The position numbers and the translations under genes were made by a program. The notes beneath the pieces are model-generated. The model saw nothing but the letters and a program-made list of their open reading frames with translations, did no database searches and had not been told where the DNA came from. A stretch of 64,000 nt of DNA. Origin: an uncultured Fusicatenibacter sp. Lineage in GTDB: Bacteria; Bacillota; Clostridia; Lachnospirales; Lachnospiraceae. This document shows, in pieces, positions 37,042-45,951 of this stretch (position 1 is the stretch's first letter; every line of letters starts with the position of its first letter). The stretch is from the NCBI GenBank assembly GCA_902493585.1, contig CABUPZ010000004.1:17289-81288 (forward strand), given 5' to 3'.

Positions 37042-37893
37042 ATGGAGTATGTAACATTGAACAATGGAGTAAAAATGCCGCAGCTTGGTTTTGGAGTATT
37101 TCAGATCAAAGATCCGGCAGAGTGCGAACAGGCGGTTGTGGACGCAGTATCCACAGGATATCGTCTGATCGACACAGCGGCTTCCTACGGGAATGAAGAA
37201 GCAGTAGGGAAAGCGATCAAACGGTGCGGTGTTCCCAGAGAAGAACTGTTTATTACCACAAAACTCTGGATCTCAGATACCACTTATGAGGGAGCAAAAG
37301 CAGCTTTTCAGAAATCCCTTGATAAATTAGGACTGGACTATCTTGATCTGTATCTGATCCATCAGCCCCTGAACGACTACTACGGCGCATGGAGAGCAAT
37401 GGAGGAGTTGTATAAAGAGGGAAAGGTTCGGGCAATCGGTGTGTGCAGTTTCTATCCGGATCGTCTGGCAGACCTGATCGCATTTCATGAAGTGGCCCCG
37501 GCGGTAAATCAGGTAGAAGCAAATGTATTCTTCCAGCAGAATGAATCACAGAGATATATGCAGTCCAAAGGCGTGGTCATGGAAGGCTGGGCGCCATTTG
37601 CGGAAGGAAAGAATGATCTCTTCCACAATGAGACGTTAAAAGAGATCGGGGAGAAGCATGGAAAGAGCATTGCTCAGGTAGTGCTTCGCTGGCTCCTGCA
37701 GAGAGGAATCGTATGCATTCCGAAAAGCGTAAAGAAAGAGAGAATGGAAGAGAACTTTCAGGTATTTGATTTTACGCTTGATGAAGAAGATTTCGCAAAG
37801 ATTGCTGCTCTGAATACAGGCATGAGCTGCTTCTTCGATCACAGAGACCCGGCGGTAGTTGAGAATCTTGCCGGACTGGTGAGAAATGTTTAA
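37042..37893 (+). CDS. Aldo/keto reductase (YvgN/Gr-like)
   Basis: 283 residues. Asp and Tyr in RLIDTAASYGNE, Lys in ITTKLWI, His in LYLIHQP; cofactor loop PKSVKKERMEEN. The start VTLNNGVKMPQLGFGVF is nearly the same as in the gene at 38015, so the two are tandem paralogues. Relatives reduce methylglyoxal, glyoxal and other short aldehydes. GGAAAGGAAG before the ATG. Confidence 0.92.
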   Translation: MEYVTLNNGVKMPQLGFGVFQIKDPAECEQAVVDAVSTGYRLIDTAASYGNEEAVGKAIKRCGVPREELFITTKLWISDTTYEGAKAAFQKSLDKLGLDYLDLYLIHQPLNDYYGAWRAMEELYKEGKVRAIGVCSFYPDRLADLIAFHEVAPAVNQVEANVFFQQNESQRYMQSKGVVMEGWAPFAEGKNDLFHNETLKEIGEKHGKSIAQVVLRWLLQRGIVCIPKSVKKERMEENFQVFDFTLDEEDFAKIAALNTGMSCFFDHRDPAVVENLAGLVRNV

Positions 37894-37916
37894 CTCTCTT
37901 GAGCTAAAACCTTAAG

Positions 37917-37971
37917 GTATATACAGAATAACCAGAAGGAACTTCTGCTTTATGAGAAGCAAGTCTATAAT
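37917..37971 (+). promoter_or_regulatory. Composite promoter, site 3 (GTATATAC box)
   Basis: GTATATAC (37917-37924), 17 bp, CTTCTGC (37942-37948), 17 bp, TATAAT (37966-37971), 43 bp before the aldo/keto reductase at 38015. Confidence 0.75.
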
Positions 37972-38014
37972 AAAGATAAGAATAAAGCTATAAACGAAGA
38001 CAGGAGGAATCATC

Positions 38015-38860
38015 ATGGAATATGTAACATTAAATAACGGAGTAAAAATGCCGATGGCAGGAATCGGAACCTTCCTTCTGACACCGGACGAAGCGGAGAA
38101 TTCAGTTGCTCATGCACTGAAAGACGGATACCGTCTGATTGATACGGCAAACGCTTATGTGAATGAAAAAGCTGTGGGCCGTGCCATGAAAAAATCCGGT
38201 ATTGACCGCAGTGAGATCTTTCTGGAGACGAAACTGTGGCCATCTTTCTATGAGCAGGAGGATGCAGTGGAAAAGACACTGGAAAGACTGGACACAGATT
38301 ATATTGATCTGCTCCTGATCCACCAGCCTGCAGGAAACTATCTGGCAGGATACCGGCAGATGGAAAAGGCTTATAAAGAAGGCAAAGTAAAAGCCATCGG
38401 TCTTTCCAATTTCAATAAAGAACAGATCCAGGAGATTCTTGATAAGTGTGAGGTGAAACCGGCAGTTCTCCAGACAGAAGTGCATCCATACGATCAGGAA
38501 AAAGATCTGAAAGAATTCCTTGCCAAATATGATATCGTGATCCAGGCATGGTATCCGCTGGGACATGGAGACGCGGCACTTTTACAGGAGCCGGTATTTG
38601 CAAAGCTGGGAGAAAAATACAAAAAGAGTCCTGCACAGATCATCCTGCGGTGGCACATTCAGGATGGAAATATCGTTATCCCCGGATCGAAAAATCCGGA
38701 TCATATCCGCGACAATTTCGACCTGTTCGACTTTGCGCTGACAGAAGATGAGATGGCACAGATCGGGGCAATGAACAAGAATAAAAGATATTACACAAGC
38801 ACACCGGAACTGCTTGAAAAATATGTAACGATGGTTCCGCCAGTGGATGACCAGAAATAA
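38015..38860 (+). CDS. Aldo/keto reductase (tandem paralogue)
   Basis: 281 residues. Tetrad: Asp and Tyr in RLIDTANAYVNE, Lys in LETKLWP and His in LLLIHQP; cofactor loop PGSKNPDHIRDN. It has its own composite promoter (site 3), unlike the paralogue at 37042. CAGGAGG before the ATG. A classical terminator follows at 38901. Confidence 0.93.
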   Translation: MEYVTLNNGVKMPMAGIGTFLLTPDEAENSVAHALKDGYRLIDTANAYVNEKAVGRAMKKSGIDRSEIFLETKLWPSFYEQEDAVEKTLERLDTDYIDLLLIHQPAGNYLAGYRQMEKAYKEGKVKAIGLSNFNKEQIQEILDKCEVKPAVLQTEVHPYDQEKDLKEFLAKYDIVIQAWYPLGHGDAALLQEPVFAKLGEKYKKSPAQIILRWHIQDGNIVIPGSKNPDHIRDNFDLFDFALTEDEMAQIGAMNKNKRYYTSTPELLEKYVTMVPPVDDQK

Positions 38861-38900
38861 TAGTGCCCGTTACTAATAATTTTTAATACACCCATTTATC

Positions 38901-38932
38901 GAAGAAAACGCACTCTCAAGTGCGTTTTCTTC
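38901..38932 (+). terminator. Rho-independent terminator
   Basis: GAAGAAAACGCACT, loop CTCA, AGTGCGTTTTCTTC: 14 perfect pairs with a T-rich 3' arm. Confidence 0.85.
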
Positions 38933-38973
38933 ACAAATGCACATTTATGTTATAGCACATAGGAGGTATCACG

Positions 38974-39540
38974 ATGAAAAAGAATTTCGGAGCAAAACCA
39001 TATTTATTTCCCCAGCCGGTTATGATCATTGGAACATATGATGAGAATGGAAAAGCAAATGCCATGAATGCAGCATGGGGCGGGATTGTCGGAGCAGATG
39101 AGATCATGATCGATCTGTCCAGCCATAAGACAACAGACAATATCCTGCTGAATAAGGCATTTACAGTCAGCGTGGGTGACGAGGAACATCTGACTGCCTG
39201 CGATTATGTCGGTCTTGTTTCTGCCAACAAGGAAGAAAATAAGATGGAAAAAGCCGGGTTCACTGTTACAAAAAGCAGTTTTGTTAATGCACCTGTGATC
39301 AATGAACTTCCACTTACGCTGGAGTGTGAGCTTACAGATGTAATAGGAGGTTCCAAATTCCTCGGAAAGATCGTTAATGTAAGTATTGATGAAAGAGTAC
39401 TGGGTGATGACGGGGAATTAAGTCTTGATAAATTCACCCCTATTACCTATGATGCGGTACATCATGGATACTATCGGCTTGGGGATCGGGTCGGAAATGC
39501 TTTTAAAGACGGAAATGTTCTGAAAGGAAAGAATGAATGA
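38974..39540 (+). CDS. Flavin reductase family protein
   Basis: 188 residues with the FMN-binding split-barrel pattern: PQPVMIIGTYDENGKANAMN, HKTTDNILLNKAFTVSV, and YVGLVSANKEENKMEKAGF. These proteins bind FMN and reduce flavin or act in electron transfer. AGGAGG before the ATG. The stop overlaps the next gene by 4 bp, tying it to the DUF362 protein. Confidence 0.9.
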   Translation: MKKNFGAKPYLFPQPVMIIGTYDENGKANAMNAAWGGIVGADEIMIDLSSHKTTDNILLNKAFTVSVGDEEHLTACDYVGLVSANKEENKMEKAGFTVTKSSFVNAPVINELPLTLECELTDVIGGSKFLGKIVNVSIDERVLGDDGELSLDKFTPITYDAVHHGYYRLGDRVGNAFKDGNVLKGKNE

Positions 39541-40568
39541 GAAGAAAGATATTAGTCGGTATTCTTGTAATCATTTGTATCGTTGCAGCGATATTCGGTT
39601 ATTACATATACCGGATGTGGCCTATGCTCAGTACAACGATGGGAAATGTGGATATGACAGAAGAACATCAGTCCCACAATGTGGCTGAAAATCCGACAGA
39701 TGGAGAATCCTCCACCGTTTATATGACAACAGATATCTCCCCTGAGGGTCTTATGAGGGCATATGAGGCTCTTGGAGTGGAGCTTACCGGTGATAACATT
39801 GCGGTCAAGCTTTCAACCGGAGAACCCGGGAGCAATTATCTGGACCCGAATCTGATCGCAGATCTTGTCCATAAGGTGAACGGAACCATCGTGGAATGTA
39901 ATACGGCTTATCAGGGGTCCCGGACGGAGACAGAGATGCATTATCAGGTGGCTGAAGATCACGGATACACGGACATTGCGGATGTGGTCATCATGGATGA
40001 GGATGGCTCGTACAGTATTCCTGTAGAAGGCGGCACTCGCATGACTGAGAATCTGGTAGGAGCTCATTTCCCGGAATATGATGGATTCCTTGTTTTATCT
40101 CATTTCAAAGGACATGCGATTGCAGGATTTGGCGGCGCATTGAAAAATATTTCCATTGGCATGGCCTCACAGGAAGGAAAATGTCTGATCCATACAGACG
40201 GAGAGAGCCATACAAGCCCATGGGGCGGCGCACAGGATCCGTTTCTGGAATGCATGGCGGAAGCGGGAAAATCTGTCAGAGATGCTGTGGACGGAAATAT
40301 GCTCTATATCAATGTAATGAACCGGCTGTCCGTAGACTGTGACTGTGATTCCAGCCCGGCAGAGCCGGATATGCATGATATCGGTATTCTTGCATCCACA
40401 GATCCGGTGGCTCTGGATCAGGCATGTGTTGATCTGGTATATGCGGCAGAAGACGGAGGTTCTCTGGTGAACCGGATGGAGTCGAGAAACGGGGAACACG
40501 TTTTGGCTCACGGAGAAGAAGTGGGCTTGGGAAACAGAAGTTATGAGCTGGTCTCAATTGATGAGTAG
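39537..40568 (+). CDS. Membrane-anchored DUF362 protein
   Basis: 343 residues. One N-terminal membrane helix (about 5-27), then a DUF362 domain recognisable by FLVLSHFKGHAIAGFGGALKN and ILASTDPVALDQACVDLVY. Many DUF362 proteins carry ferredoxin domains; this one has none, only a CDCD motif near NVMNRLSV. The ATGA overlap with the flavin reductase suggests a flavin- or metal-linked redox role at the membrane. The function is unknown. Confidence 0.85.
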   Translation: MRRKILVGILVIICIVAAIFGYYIYRMWPMLSTTMGNVDMTEEHQSHNVAENPTDGESSTVYMTTDISPEGLMRAYEALGVELTGDNIAVKLSTGEPGSNYLDPNLIADLVHKVNGTIVECNTAYQGSRTETEMHYQVAEDHGYTDIADVVIMDEDGSYSIPVEGGTRMTENLVGAHFPEYDGFLVLSHFKGHAIAGFGGALKNISIGMASQEGKCLIHTDGESHTSPWGGAQDPFLECMAEAGKSVRDAVDGNMLYINVMNRLSVDCDCDSSPAEPDMHDIGILASTDPVALDQACVDLVYAAEDGGSLVNRMESRNGEHVLAHGEEVGLGNRSYELVSIDE

Positions 40569-40632
40569 GACGGATGCTGTCGGTAGCTTTCGGGAAAAGC
40601 AGGAGATTTTTCAATAATCGGAGAGAAAAGAA

Positions 40633-41538
40633 TTGTTTGAGGTAATCCAGAGAGAAATCATCTATATCGGTTATTATTTTATGGTTCAGCTCCGCCAGAT
40701 CTTTTTTTACTGGGTGCTGGGTATGGTTATCGGCTCCCTTGTCTCAGTGTTTGCCAAAGATACGATCCACAGCCTGTTCGGCGGTCTGAAGGATAGGAAG
40801 ATGGGAATCTGGGGCGTGATCCCTGCAAGCCTTTTAGGCATTGCTTCACCCTTATGCATGTACGGGACGATTCCCATTGCCGCCTCTTTTTCCCGGCAGG
40901 GCATGCGGGATGACTGGCTGGCGGCTTTTATGATGAGCAGCATTCTGCTGAATCCTCAGCTGATGCTGTACAGTACGGCACTGGGCGGAACAGCGCTGGC
41001 GGTGCGGCTTATATCCTGCATCCTGTGCGGAATCGGGGCAGGGCTTGCCGTGCACTTCTTCTTTGGAAAGAGAGCGTTCTTTCGTTTTGACGGATTTGCC
41101 CCGGGAAAAAGCCATGACACGGACCCGAATCTGTTTCTGCGATTCCTGAAAAATCTGGGAAGAAACATCCGGGCGACAGGTCTGTATTTTCTTGTGGGTG
41201 TATTGCTGTCGGCGCTGTTCCAAAGATATGTGCCTGCGGATGCTTTTGCAGATCTGTTTGGGGAAGAGAATGAAGGATTCGGGGTACTTCTTGCTGCTAC
41301 CATAGGAGTGCCGCTGTACGCCTGCGGGGGCGGAACCATCCCTCTGCTGCAGCAGTGGCTTGCATCCGGTATGAGCATGGGAGCGGCTGCTTCCTTCATG
41401 ATTACAGGGCCGGCAACGAAGATCACCAATCTGGGAGCCTTGAAGATCGTACTGGGGATCCGTCATTTTATCATGTATCTTGGATTCGTCATCCTGTTCT
41501 CCCTTGTGACCGGAGCGGTGGTGAATCTTGTGGTGTGA
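40633..41538 (+). CDS. ArsP/DUF318-type permease
   Basis: 301 residues, about eight membrane segments. The two family hallmarks are SPLCMYGTIPIAASF near the N-terminus and YACGGGTIPLLQQWLASG followed by FMITGPATKITNLGALK near the C-terminus. Family members export methylated arsenicals or unknown metal-like solutes. The start is a TTG at 40633 with GGAGAG 9 bp upstream; ATG 40681 is an alternative but would cut the first helix. Confidence 0.83.
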   Translation: MFEVIQREIIYIGYYFMVQLRQIFFYWVLGMVIGSLVSVFAKDTIHSLFGGLKDRKMGIWGVIPASLLGIASPLCMYGTIPIAASFSRQGMRDDWLAAFMMSSILLNPQLMLYSTALGGTALAVRLISCILCGIGAGLAVHFFFGKRAFFRFDGFAPGKSHDTDPNLFLRFLKNLGRNIRATGLYFLVGVLLSALFQRYVPADAFADLFGEENEGFGVLLAATIGVPLYACGGGTIPLLQQWLASGMSMGAAASFMITGPATKITNLGALKIVLGIRHFIMYLGFVILFSLVTGAVVNLVV

Positions 41539-41569
41539 GATCTATGGAGATATGGAAAGGAAAGTAAAA

Positions 41570-42670
41570 ATGATTTACAAAAAATTTAAAGAACTCAATC
41601 TTTCACGGCTGGGAATGGGAAATATGAGACTTCCTACCAGAATGGGCAGGATCGATCAGCAGAAAGCGCAGGAGATCATAGACTATGCAATGGAACAGGG
41701 AATCAATTATTACGATACGGCATATGTCTACCACATGGGAAAGTCAGAGCCTTTTCTGGGTAATGCCTTGAAGAAATATCCTAGAGAGAGTTATTATCTG
41801 GCAACAAAGTTCTATGTGATGGCGAATCCGAACATTGAGGAGGTATTTGAGGAACAACTCCGCAGACTGGATACTGATTATATCGATTTTTACCTGATTC
41901 ACTGTGTCAATGAAATGACAATCGGCTCATATATGAAAGAAAGCCGGCATTATCTTGAATTTTTAATGGAGCAGAAAAAGAAAGGAAAAATCCGGCATAT
42001 CGGATTTTCTTCTCACGGGAAACCGGAAACATTAAAGAAGTTTCTCGACTGGGGAGGAGATTGTTTTGAGTTCGTACAGATCCAGCTCAATTATCTGGAC
42101 TGGACGATGCAGGATGCAAAACGTCAATACGAGATCATTACAGAACGAGGTCTCCCGGTGTGGGTTATGGAACCGGTGAGAGGCGGTAAGCTGGCTTCTC
42201 TCGGGAAGAAATACGACGATATGTTGAAGAAAGCAAAGCCGGACTGGAGTATTCCGGCTTGGGCGTTCCGCTGGCTGATGGGGCTGGACAATGTTACGAT
42301 GATCTTAAGCGGGATGAGTACGATGGAGCAGATACATGATAATGTTGCAACATTTCAGACAGAAGAACCATTGACCAAAGAAGAAAATATGCTGCTCATG
42401 AATGCAGTGGCAGGATATCAGTCAAAACTGGCTGTACCGTGTACCGCATGCCGTTATTGCTGTGACGGCTGTCCGGCCGGGATTGATATTCCGGTCTGGA
42501 TGAACCTCTATAATGAACTGTCTCTCACAAAGGATAAGAAAAGGTGGGAAGAGGCGATGAAAAAAACAAATGGTCCGGATGCCTGTATCGGATGTGGCCA
42601 GTGTACAACTCACTGTCCGCAGAATATTGATGTGCCGGGGTATATGGAGAAACTGACAGCAGGAGTCTGA
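41570..42670 (+). CDS. Aldo/keto reductase with C-terminal 4Fe-4S domain
   Basis: 366 residues from the ATG at 41570 (MIYKKFKELNLSRLGMG), with AAAGGAAAG upstream. The reductase part has YYDTAYVYH, LATKFYV and FYLIHCVN. A ferredoxin-like tail has two cysteine groups, CTACRYCCDGCP and CIGCGQCTTHCP, fitting two 4Fe-4S clusters. This architecture is common in anaerobes and suggests that electrons can enter from ferredoxin as well as NAD(P)H. Confidence 0.92.
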   Translation: MIYKKFKELNLSRLGMGNMRLPTRMGRIDQQKAQEIIDYAMEQGINYYDTAYVYHMGKSEPFLGNALKKYPRESYYLATKFYVMANPNIEEVFEEQLRRLDTDYIDFYLIHCVNEMTIGSYMKESRHYLEFLMEQKKKGKIRHIGFSSHGKPETLKKFLDWGGDCFEFVQIQLNYLDWTMQDAKRQYEIITERGLPVWVMEPVRGGKLASLGKKYDDMLKKAKPDWSIPAWAFRWLMGLDNVTMILSGMSTMEQIHDNVATFQTEEPLTKEENMLLMNAVAGYQSKLAVPCTACRYCCDGCPAGIDIPVWMNLYNELSLTKDKKRWEEAMKKTNGPDACIGCGQCTTHCPQNIDVPGYMEKLTAGV

Positions 42671-42796
42671 TCAAGCCAGTTATATATAATGACTAAAAAA
42701 TTAAAAATGGCATGTAGAGCAGCTGGTGTTTATAAGGAAGTAAGAAAGCAGAAGAGAAGATTTTGGATGAACGATTTAGACAAGGAGGTTCTTGTA

Positions 42797-43234
42797 ATGA
42801 AAGTTTTAGACAGGGAAAGTTTTGATAAAGAGAATATATTTGGACTTGGAGAAAAAAATACAAGCCTTGCAGAGTACTTTACAGGTGATTCCTACGTGAA
42901 TCCTCTGACTAAGAAAGAAGAAAGCGCAGTAGCTCTCTCAAATGTCACATTTGAGCCGGCGTGCCGCAATAACTGGCACATTCATCATGCAGCTTCTGGT
43001 GGTGGACAAATCCTCATCTGTACAGCGGGAAGCGGTTGGTATCAGGAAGAGGGAAAGGAGGCAGTGAGCCTGGAACCGGGGATGGTGATCGTAATTCCGC
43101 CTGAAGTAAAGCATTGGCATGGTGCAAAGGCTGACAGCTGGTTTGCCCATATTGCAATGAGCGTTCCGGGAACAGAGACAAGTAATGAGTGGCTGGAACC
43201 GGTAGATGACGATATATATAATATGTTAGGTTAA
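42797..43234 (+). CDS. Cupin domain protein
   Basis: 145 residues. Single cupin barrel with metal-binding histidines in NNWHIHHAASGGGQ and PPEVKHWHGA. Such cupins sit beside reductases and carboxymuconolactone decarboxylases in many gut Firmicutes; the activity is not known. The start at 42797 is supported by AAGGAGG 7 bp upstream; earlier in-frame starts at 42689 have no site. Confidence 0.88.
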   Translation: MKVLDRESFDKENIFGLGEKNTSLAEYFTGDSYVNPLTKKEESAVALSNVTFEPACRNNWHIHHAASGGGQILICTAGSGWYQEEGKEAVSLEPGMVIVIPPEVKHWHGAKADSWFAHIAMSVPGTETSNEWLEPVDDDIYNMLG

Positions 43235-43238
43235 GAAA

Positions 43239-43768
43239 ATGAGAGTAATGAAATAGACTATCACTATGTTTTTGGCAGTGCTGCTGATGGCATCGATGAC
43301 AGCGTGCAGCAATGTGAAAGGTAACAGGAAAACTGAAGCAAGTCAGAGTCAGGAATCAGAGTCTGCAGAACATAGACAGCAAGACACCAGCGTTTTCATC
43401 GCCTATACACCGGAAGAAGAGGTGGCTTTTGCTGCAGAACATCGGAGCTTCCGGATCGTGTACAGGAGTTTCTGAGTGCATATGATTTTGGTGCAAAATT
43501 CATTATCCCTTTTGTGATCAATGGTGAAAATTTGATGGATAAACTGACAGATGACATCTCACAGATCCAACCGGGAGCACTGATCCGAGATAACGGACTG
43601 GGCATTTCCGGTGAAAACATTGAAGAAAACACGCAGGAGATCACAGAGTGGATAGAAAATCTGGGACTGGATCAGACAGGAGAAAGTGCTGAAAGCGAAA
43701 ATACAGAAGTCAGTGACATTCAGACAATGGCAGATATGCCGATGATCCGGATTTTCGCCCTGCAGTAA
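43239..43768 (+). pseudogene. Broken flavodoxin-type lipoprotein gene
   Basis: ATG at 43239 reads MRVMK, then TAG (43254-43256), and the same frame continues as a lipoprotein signal (TITMFLAVLLMASMTACS). The protein resumes until VYRSF and stops at 43473. Another frame carries the C-terminal end of a flavodoxin: DRVQEFLSAYDFGAKF, IIPFVINGEN, and ITEWIENLGL. So there is one nonsense codon, one frame break and loss of the FMN-binding middle. The intact ancestor was probably a membrane-attached flavodoxin serving the reductases. Confidence 0.7.
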
Positions 43769-43779
43769 GGACATTTCCT

Positions 43780-44148
43780 GTGCCGGAGGGAAGGGACATG
43801 AAAGGAGCCGCTCTGATTTGTGCAGGCGGTGCTTTTCAGTACCGCAGCGATCAGTATGAAGGCACTCCGGTAGCAGAGGCACTCAGTGAGCGGGGATATC
43901 AGAGCTTTGTAGTAGATTACAGGTTAAGACCTTACACTCAGGAGGAAGGCGCACTTGATCTGGCTCGTGCGGTACGGTTTGTCAGAAGCCATGCAGAGGA
44001 TTATGGATTTCATGAAGAAGACATTGCCGTAATGGGAGTTTCTGTAGAATCCCATGTGCTGGAAGGAATGCCCCACGGATTTGGCGCGGAAGACGGTTGG
44101 ATTGACGGATATGATCAGTGGCTGAACAAAATATTTGAAGAGAATTAA
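43780..44148 (+). pseudogene. Alpha/beta-hydrolase with internal and N-terminal deletion
   Basis: An open frame of 122 codons (GTG at 43780 or ATG at 43798). It begins like the middle of a BD-FAE-type hydrolase (GAALICAGGAFQYRS, SFVVDYRLRPY) and reaches the nucleophile region DIAVMGVS. It then jumps directly to VESHVLEGMPHGFG, which belongs about 100 residues later, at the catalytic His. The GxSxG elbow is cut after the Ser. Compared with the intact relative at 44801 the core is missing, so it is probably inactive although the frame is open. Confidence 0.7.
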
Positions 44149-44160
44149 AGGGGATTTCAG

Positions 44161-44778
44161 ATGAAAGTATTAATGATCAACGGAAGCCCTCACAAAGAGG
44201 GAAACACATACATCGCATTGAAAGAGATGGAGAAAATCTTTTCCGAAGAGGGGATTGAAAGCGAAATCCTACAGGTAGGGAACAAACCAATCCGGGGCTG
44301 CATCGGATGTCGTGCCTGCGCAGAAAAAGGATGCTGTGTTTTTGAAGATTGTGTCAATGAGATCGCACCGAAATTCGAAGAGTGCGACGGCCTTGTGATT
44401 GGCAGCCCGGTCTATTATGCATCCGCGAATGGTACGATGATCTCGTTCCTTGACCGCCTGTTTTTCAGTACACCTTTTGATAAGACGATGAAAGTGGGCG
44501 CCAGTGTAGCAGTGGCAAGACGAGGAGGATTATCCGCCACATTTGACGAACTGAACAAGTATTTTACAATCTGCGGTATGCCTGTGGCATCCGGTCAGTA
44601 CTGGAACAGTGTACACGGCAGAGAACTGGGCGAAGCGGCGCAGGATGCAGAAGGGCTCCAGGGGATGAGGACTTTGGCGAGAAATATGGTTTTCCTGATG
44701 CGATCCATTGAACTGGGAAAGGAAAAGTATGGACTCCCGGAGAAAGAGCCTTTTGAGGGAACAAACTTTATCCGATAA
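44161..44778 (+). CDS. NADPH-dependent FMN reductase/iron-sulfur flavoprotein-like
   Basis: 205 residues. FMN loop MINGSPHKEGNT, cysteine motif GCIGCRACAEKGCC and GSPVYYASANGTMISFLDR. Related to the 34564 gene but longer. AAGGGGATTTC before the ATG. It lies directly after the decaying hydrolase and 22 bp before an intact hydrolase gene, so it is still in a likely working operon. Confidence 0.9.
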   Translation: MKVLMINGSPHKEGNTYIALKEMEKIFSEEGIESEILQVGNKPIRGCIGCRACAEKGCCVFEDCVNEIAPKFEECDGLVIGSPVYYASANGTMISFLDRLFFSTPFDKTMKVGASVAVARRGGLSATFDELNKYFTICGMPVASGQYWNSVHGRELGEAAQDAEGLQGMRTLARNMVFLMRSIELGKEKYGLPEKEPFEGTNFIR

Positions 44779-44800
44779 GAAAAGAGCAGGAGAAACAGAT

Positions 44801-45862
44801 ATGAGAGAATTATGGACGCTGTCCGGGAGCCGGTTTTTCCTTGCAGTTCTGCTTACGGTAATGTCTTGCTGTCTGCTATTGAACGGCTGCAGCCGGAATG
44901 AAGACAGCTCTCAGAAAGAAAGCAATGCTCAGAAAACGGTTTCAGATGATACTGCTTCAGATGATACTGCTTCAGATAGCAGCACGGAATATATTCTGAC
45001 CACAAAAGTGGTGGATGTGATCAATGATCCGGTGTTTGAAGATTATGGGAGGCTGATCTTCCCGGTTGACAGGACAATCAGTGACGACCTTGAACTGCAG
45101 GATGTGGGAGATATCCTGGTATGGTACAACAATGTGAACCCGGACCGCACGGTGGAGATCGCAAATTATCTGAGAGATCAGGCTGCGGCCGGAAATCAGA
45201 TTTTCTATGATATTTATACAGAGGAAGAAAAAGCGGAAGATCCGGACAAAGAAGATACGGGATTGTTTTTCTTTCGGGGAGAACCGGGAGCAAAGACTGC
45301 TGTTGTCAATGCAGGCGGCGGCTTTATGTATGTGGCTGCTATGCATGACAGTTTTCCCCATGCTCTGGAGCTGTCCAAAAGAGGGTACAACGCGTTTGCC
45401 CTGATCTATCGTCCAGGTGCGGACACGGCATGTGAGGATCTGGCAAGAGCGATCGCTTTCCTTCATGAAAATGCAGAAGAACTGCAGATCGACATGACGG
45501 ATTATTCATTGTGGGGAGGCTCGGCAGGCGCCAGGATGGCCGCATGGCTGGGCTCCTATGGAACAGCAGCATTTGGGGAAGATGCCTATCCGGCTCCTGG
45601 AGCTGTGATCATGCAGTACACCGGTCTGTCCGATGTGACAGGAGAGGAACCGCCTACTTATGCCTGCGTGGGAACCAATGACGGGATTGCTTCCTACCGC
45701 TCGATGGAAGACTATATCGGTCGGATACGGGATAATGGAACAGATGCGGAAATTGAAGTGTTTGACGGACTGCGGCACGGATTCGGACTGGGAGAAGGAA
45801 CCGTTGCAGAAGGATGGCTTGACCATGCAGTCAGCTTCTGGGAGCGGAATATGAATCATTGA
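44801..45862 (+). CDS. Alpha/beta-hydrolase lipoprotein (esterase/xylanase-like)
   Basis: 353 residues from the ATG at 44801, with AGGAG 8 bp upstream. Lipobox LLNGC, then a Ser/Asp-rich linker that contains a 15-bp tandem repeat (DDTAS twice). The hydrolase part has a BD-FAE-like arrangement: VVNAGGGFMYVA oxyanion region, GRP-like YRPGADTA, nucleophile WGGSAGARMA and terminal His in GLRHGFGLG. It would be anchored outside and cleave esters. A terminator follows. Confidence 0.85.
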   Translation: MRELWTLSGSRFFLAVLLTVMSCCLLLNGCSRNEDSSQKESNAQKTVSDDTASDDTASDSSTEYILTTKVVDVINDPVFEDYGRLIFPVDRTISDDLELQDVGDILVWYNNVNPDRTVEIANYLRDQAAAGNQIFYDIYTEEEKAEDPDKEDTGLFFFRGEPGAKTAVVNAGGGFMYVAAMHDSFPHALELSKRGYNAFALIYRPGADTACEDLARAIAFLHENAEELQIDMTDYSLWGGSAGARMAAWLGSYGTAAFGEDAYPAPGAVIMQYTGLSDVTGEEPPTYACVGTNDGIASYRSMEDYIGRIRDNGTDAEIEVFDGLRHGFGLGEGTVAEGWLDHAVSFWERNMNH

Positions 45863-45884
45863 ATATAGGTGTTTCAGATAAAGG

Positions 45885-45926
45885 TCGAACAGAGTACAGA
45901 AAAAAATGTGCTTTGTTCGATTTTTG
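45885..45926 (+). terminator. Probable terminator
   Basis: TCGAACAGAGTACA and TGTGCTTTGTTCGA pair with two mismatches around an A-rich loop, followed by TTTTT. Confidence 0.6.
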
Positions 45927-45951
45927 ATATATAGTGCGAGGAGCAAGATGG

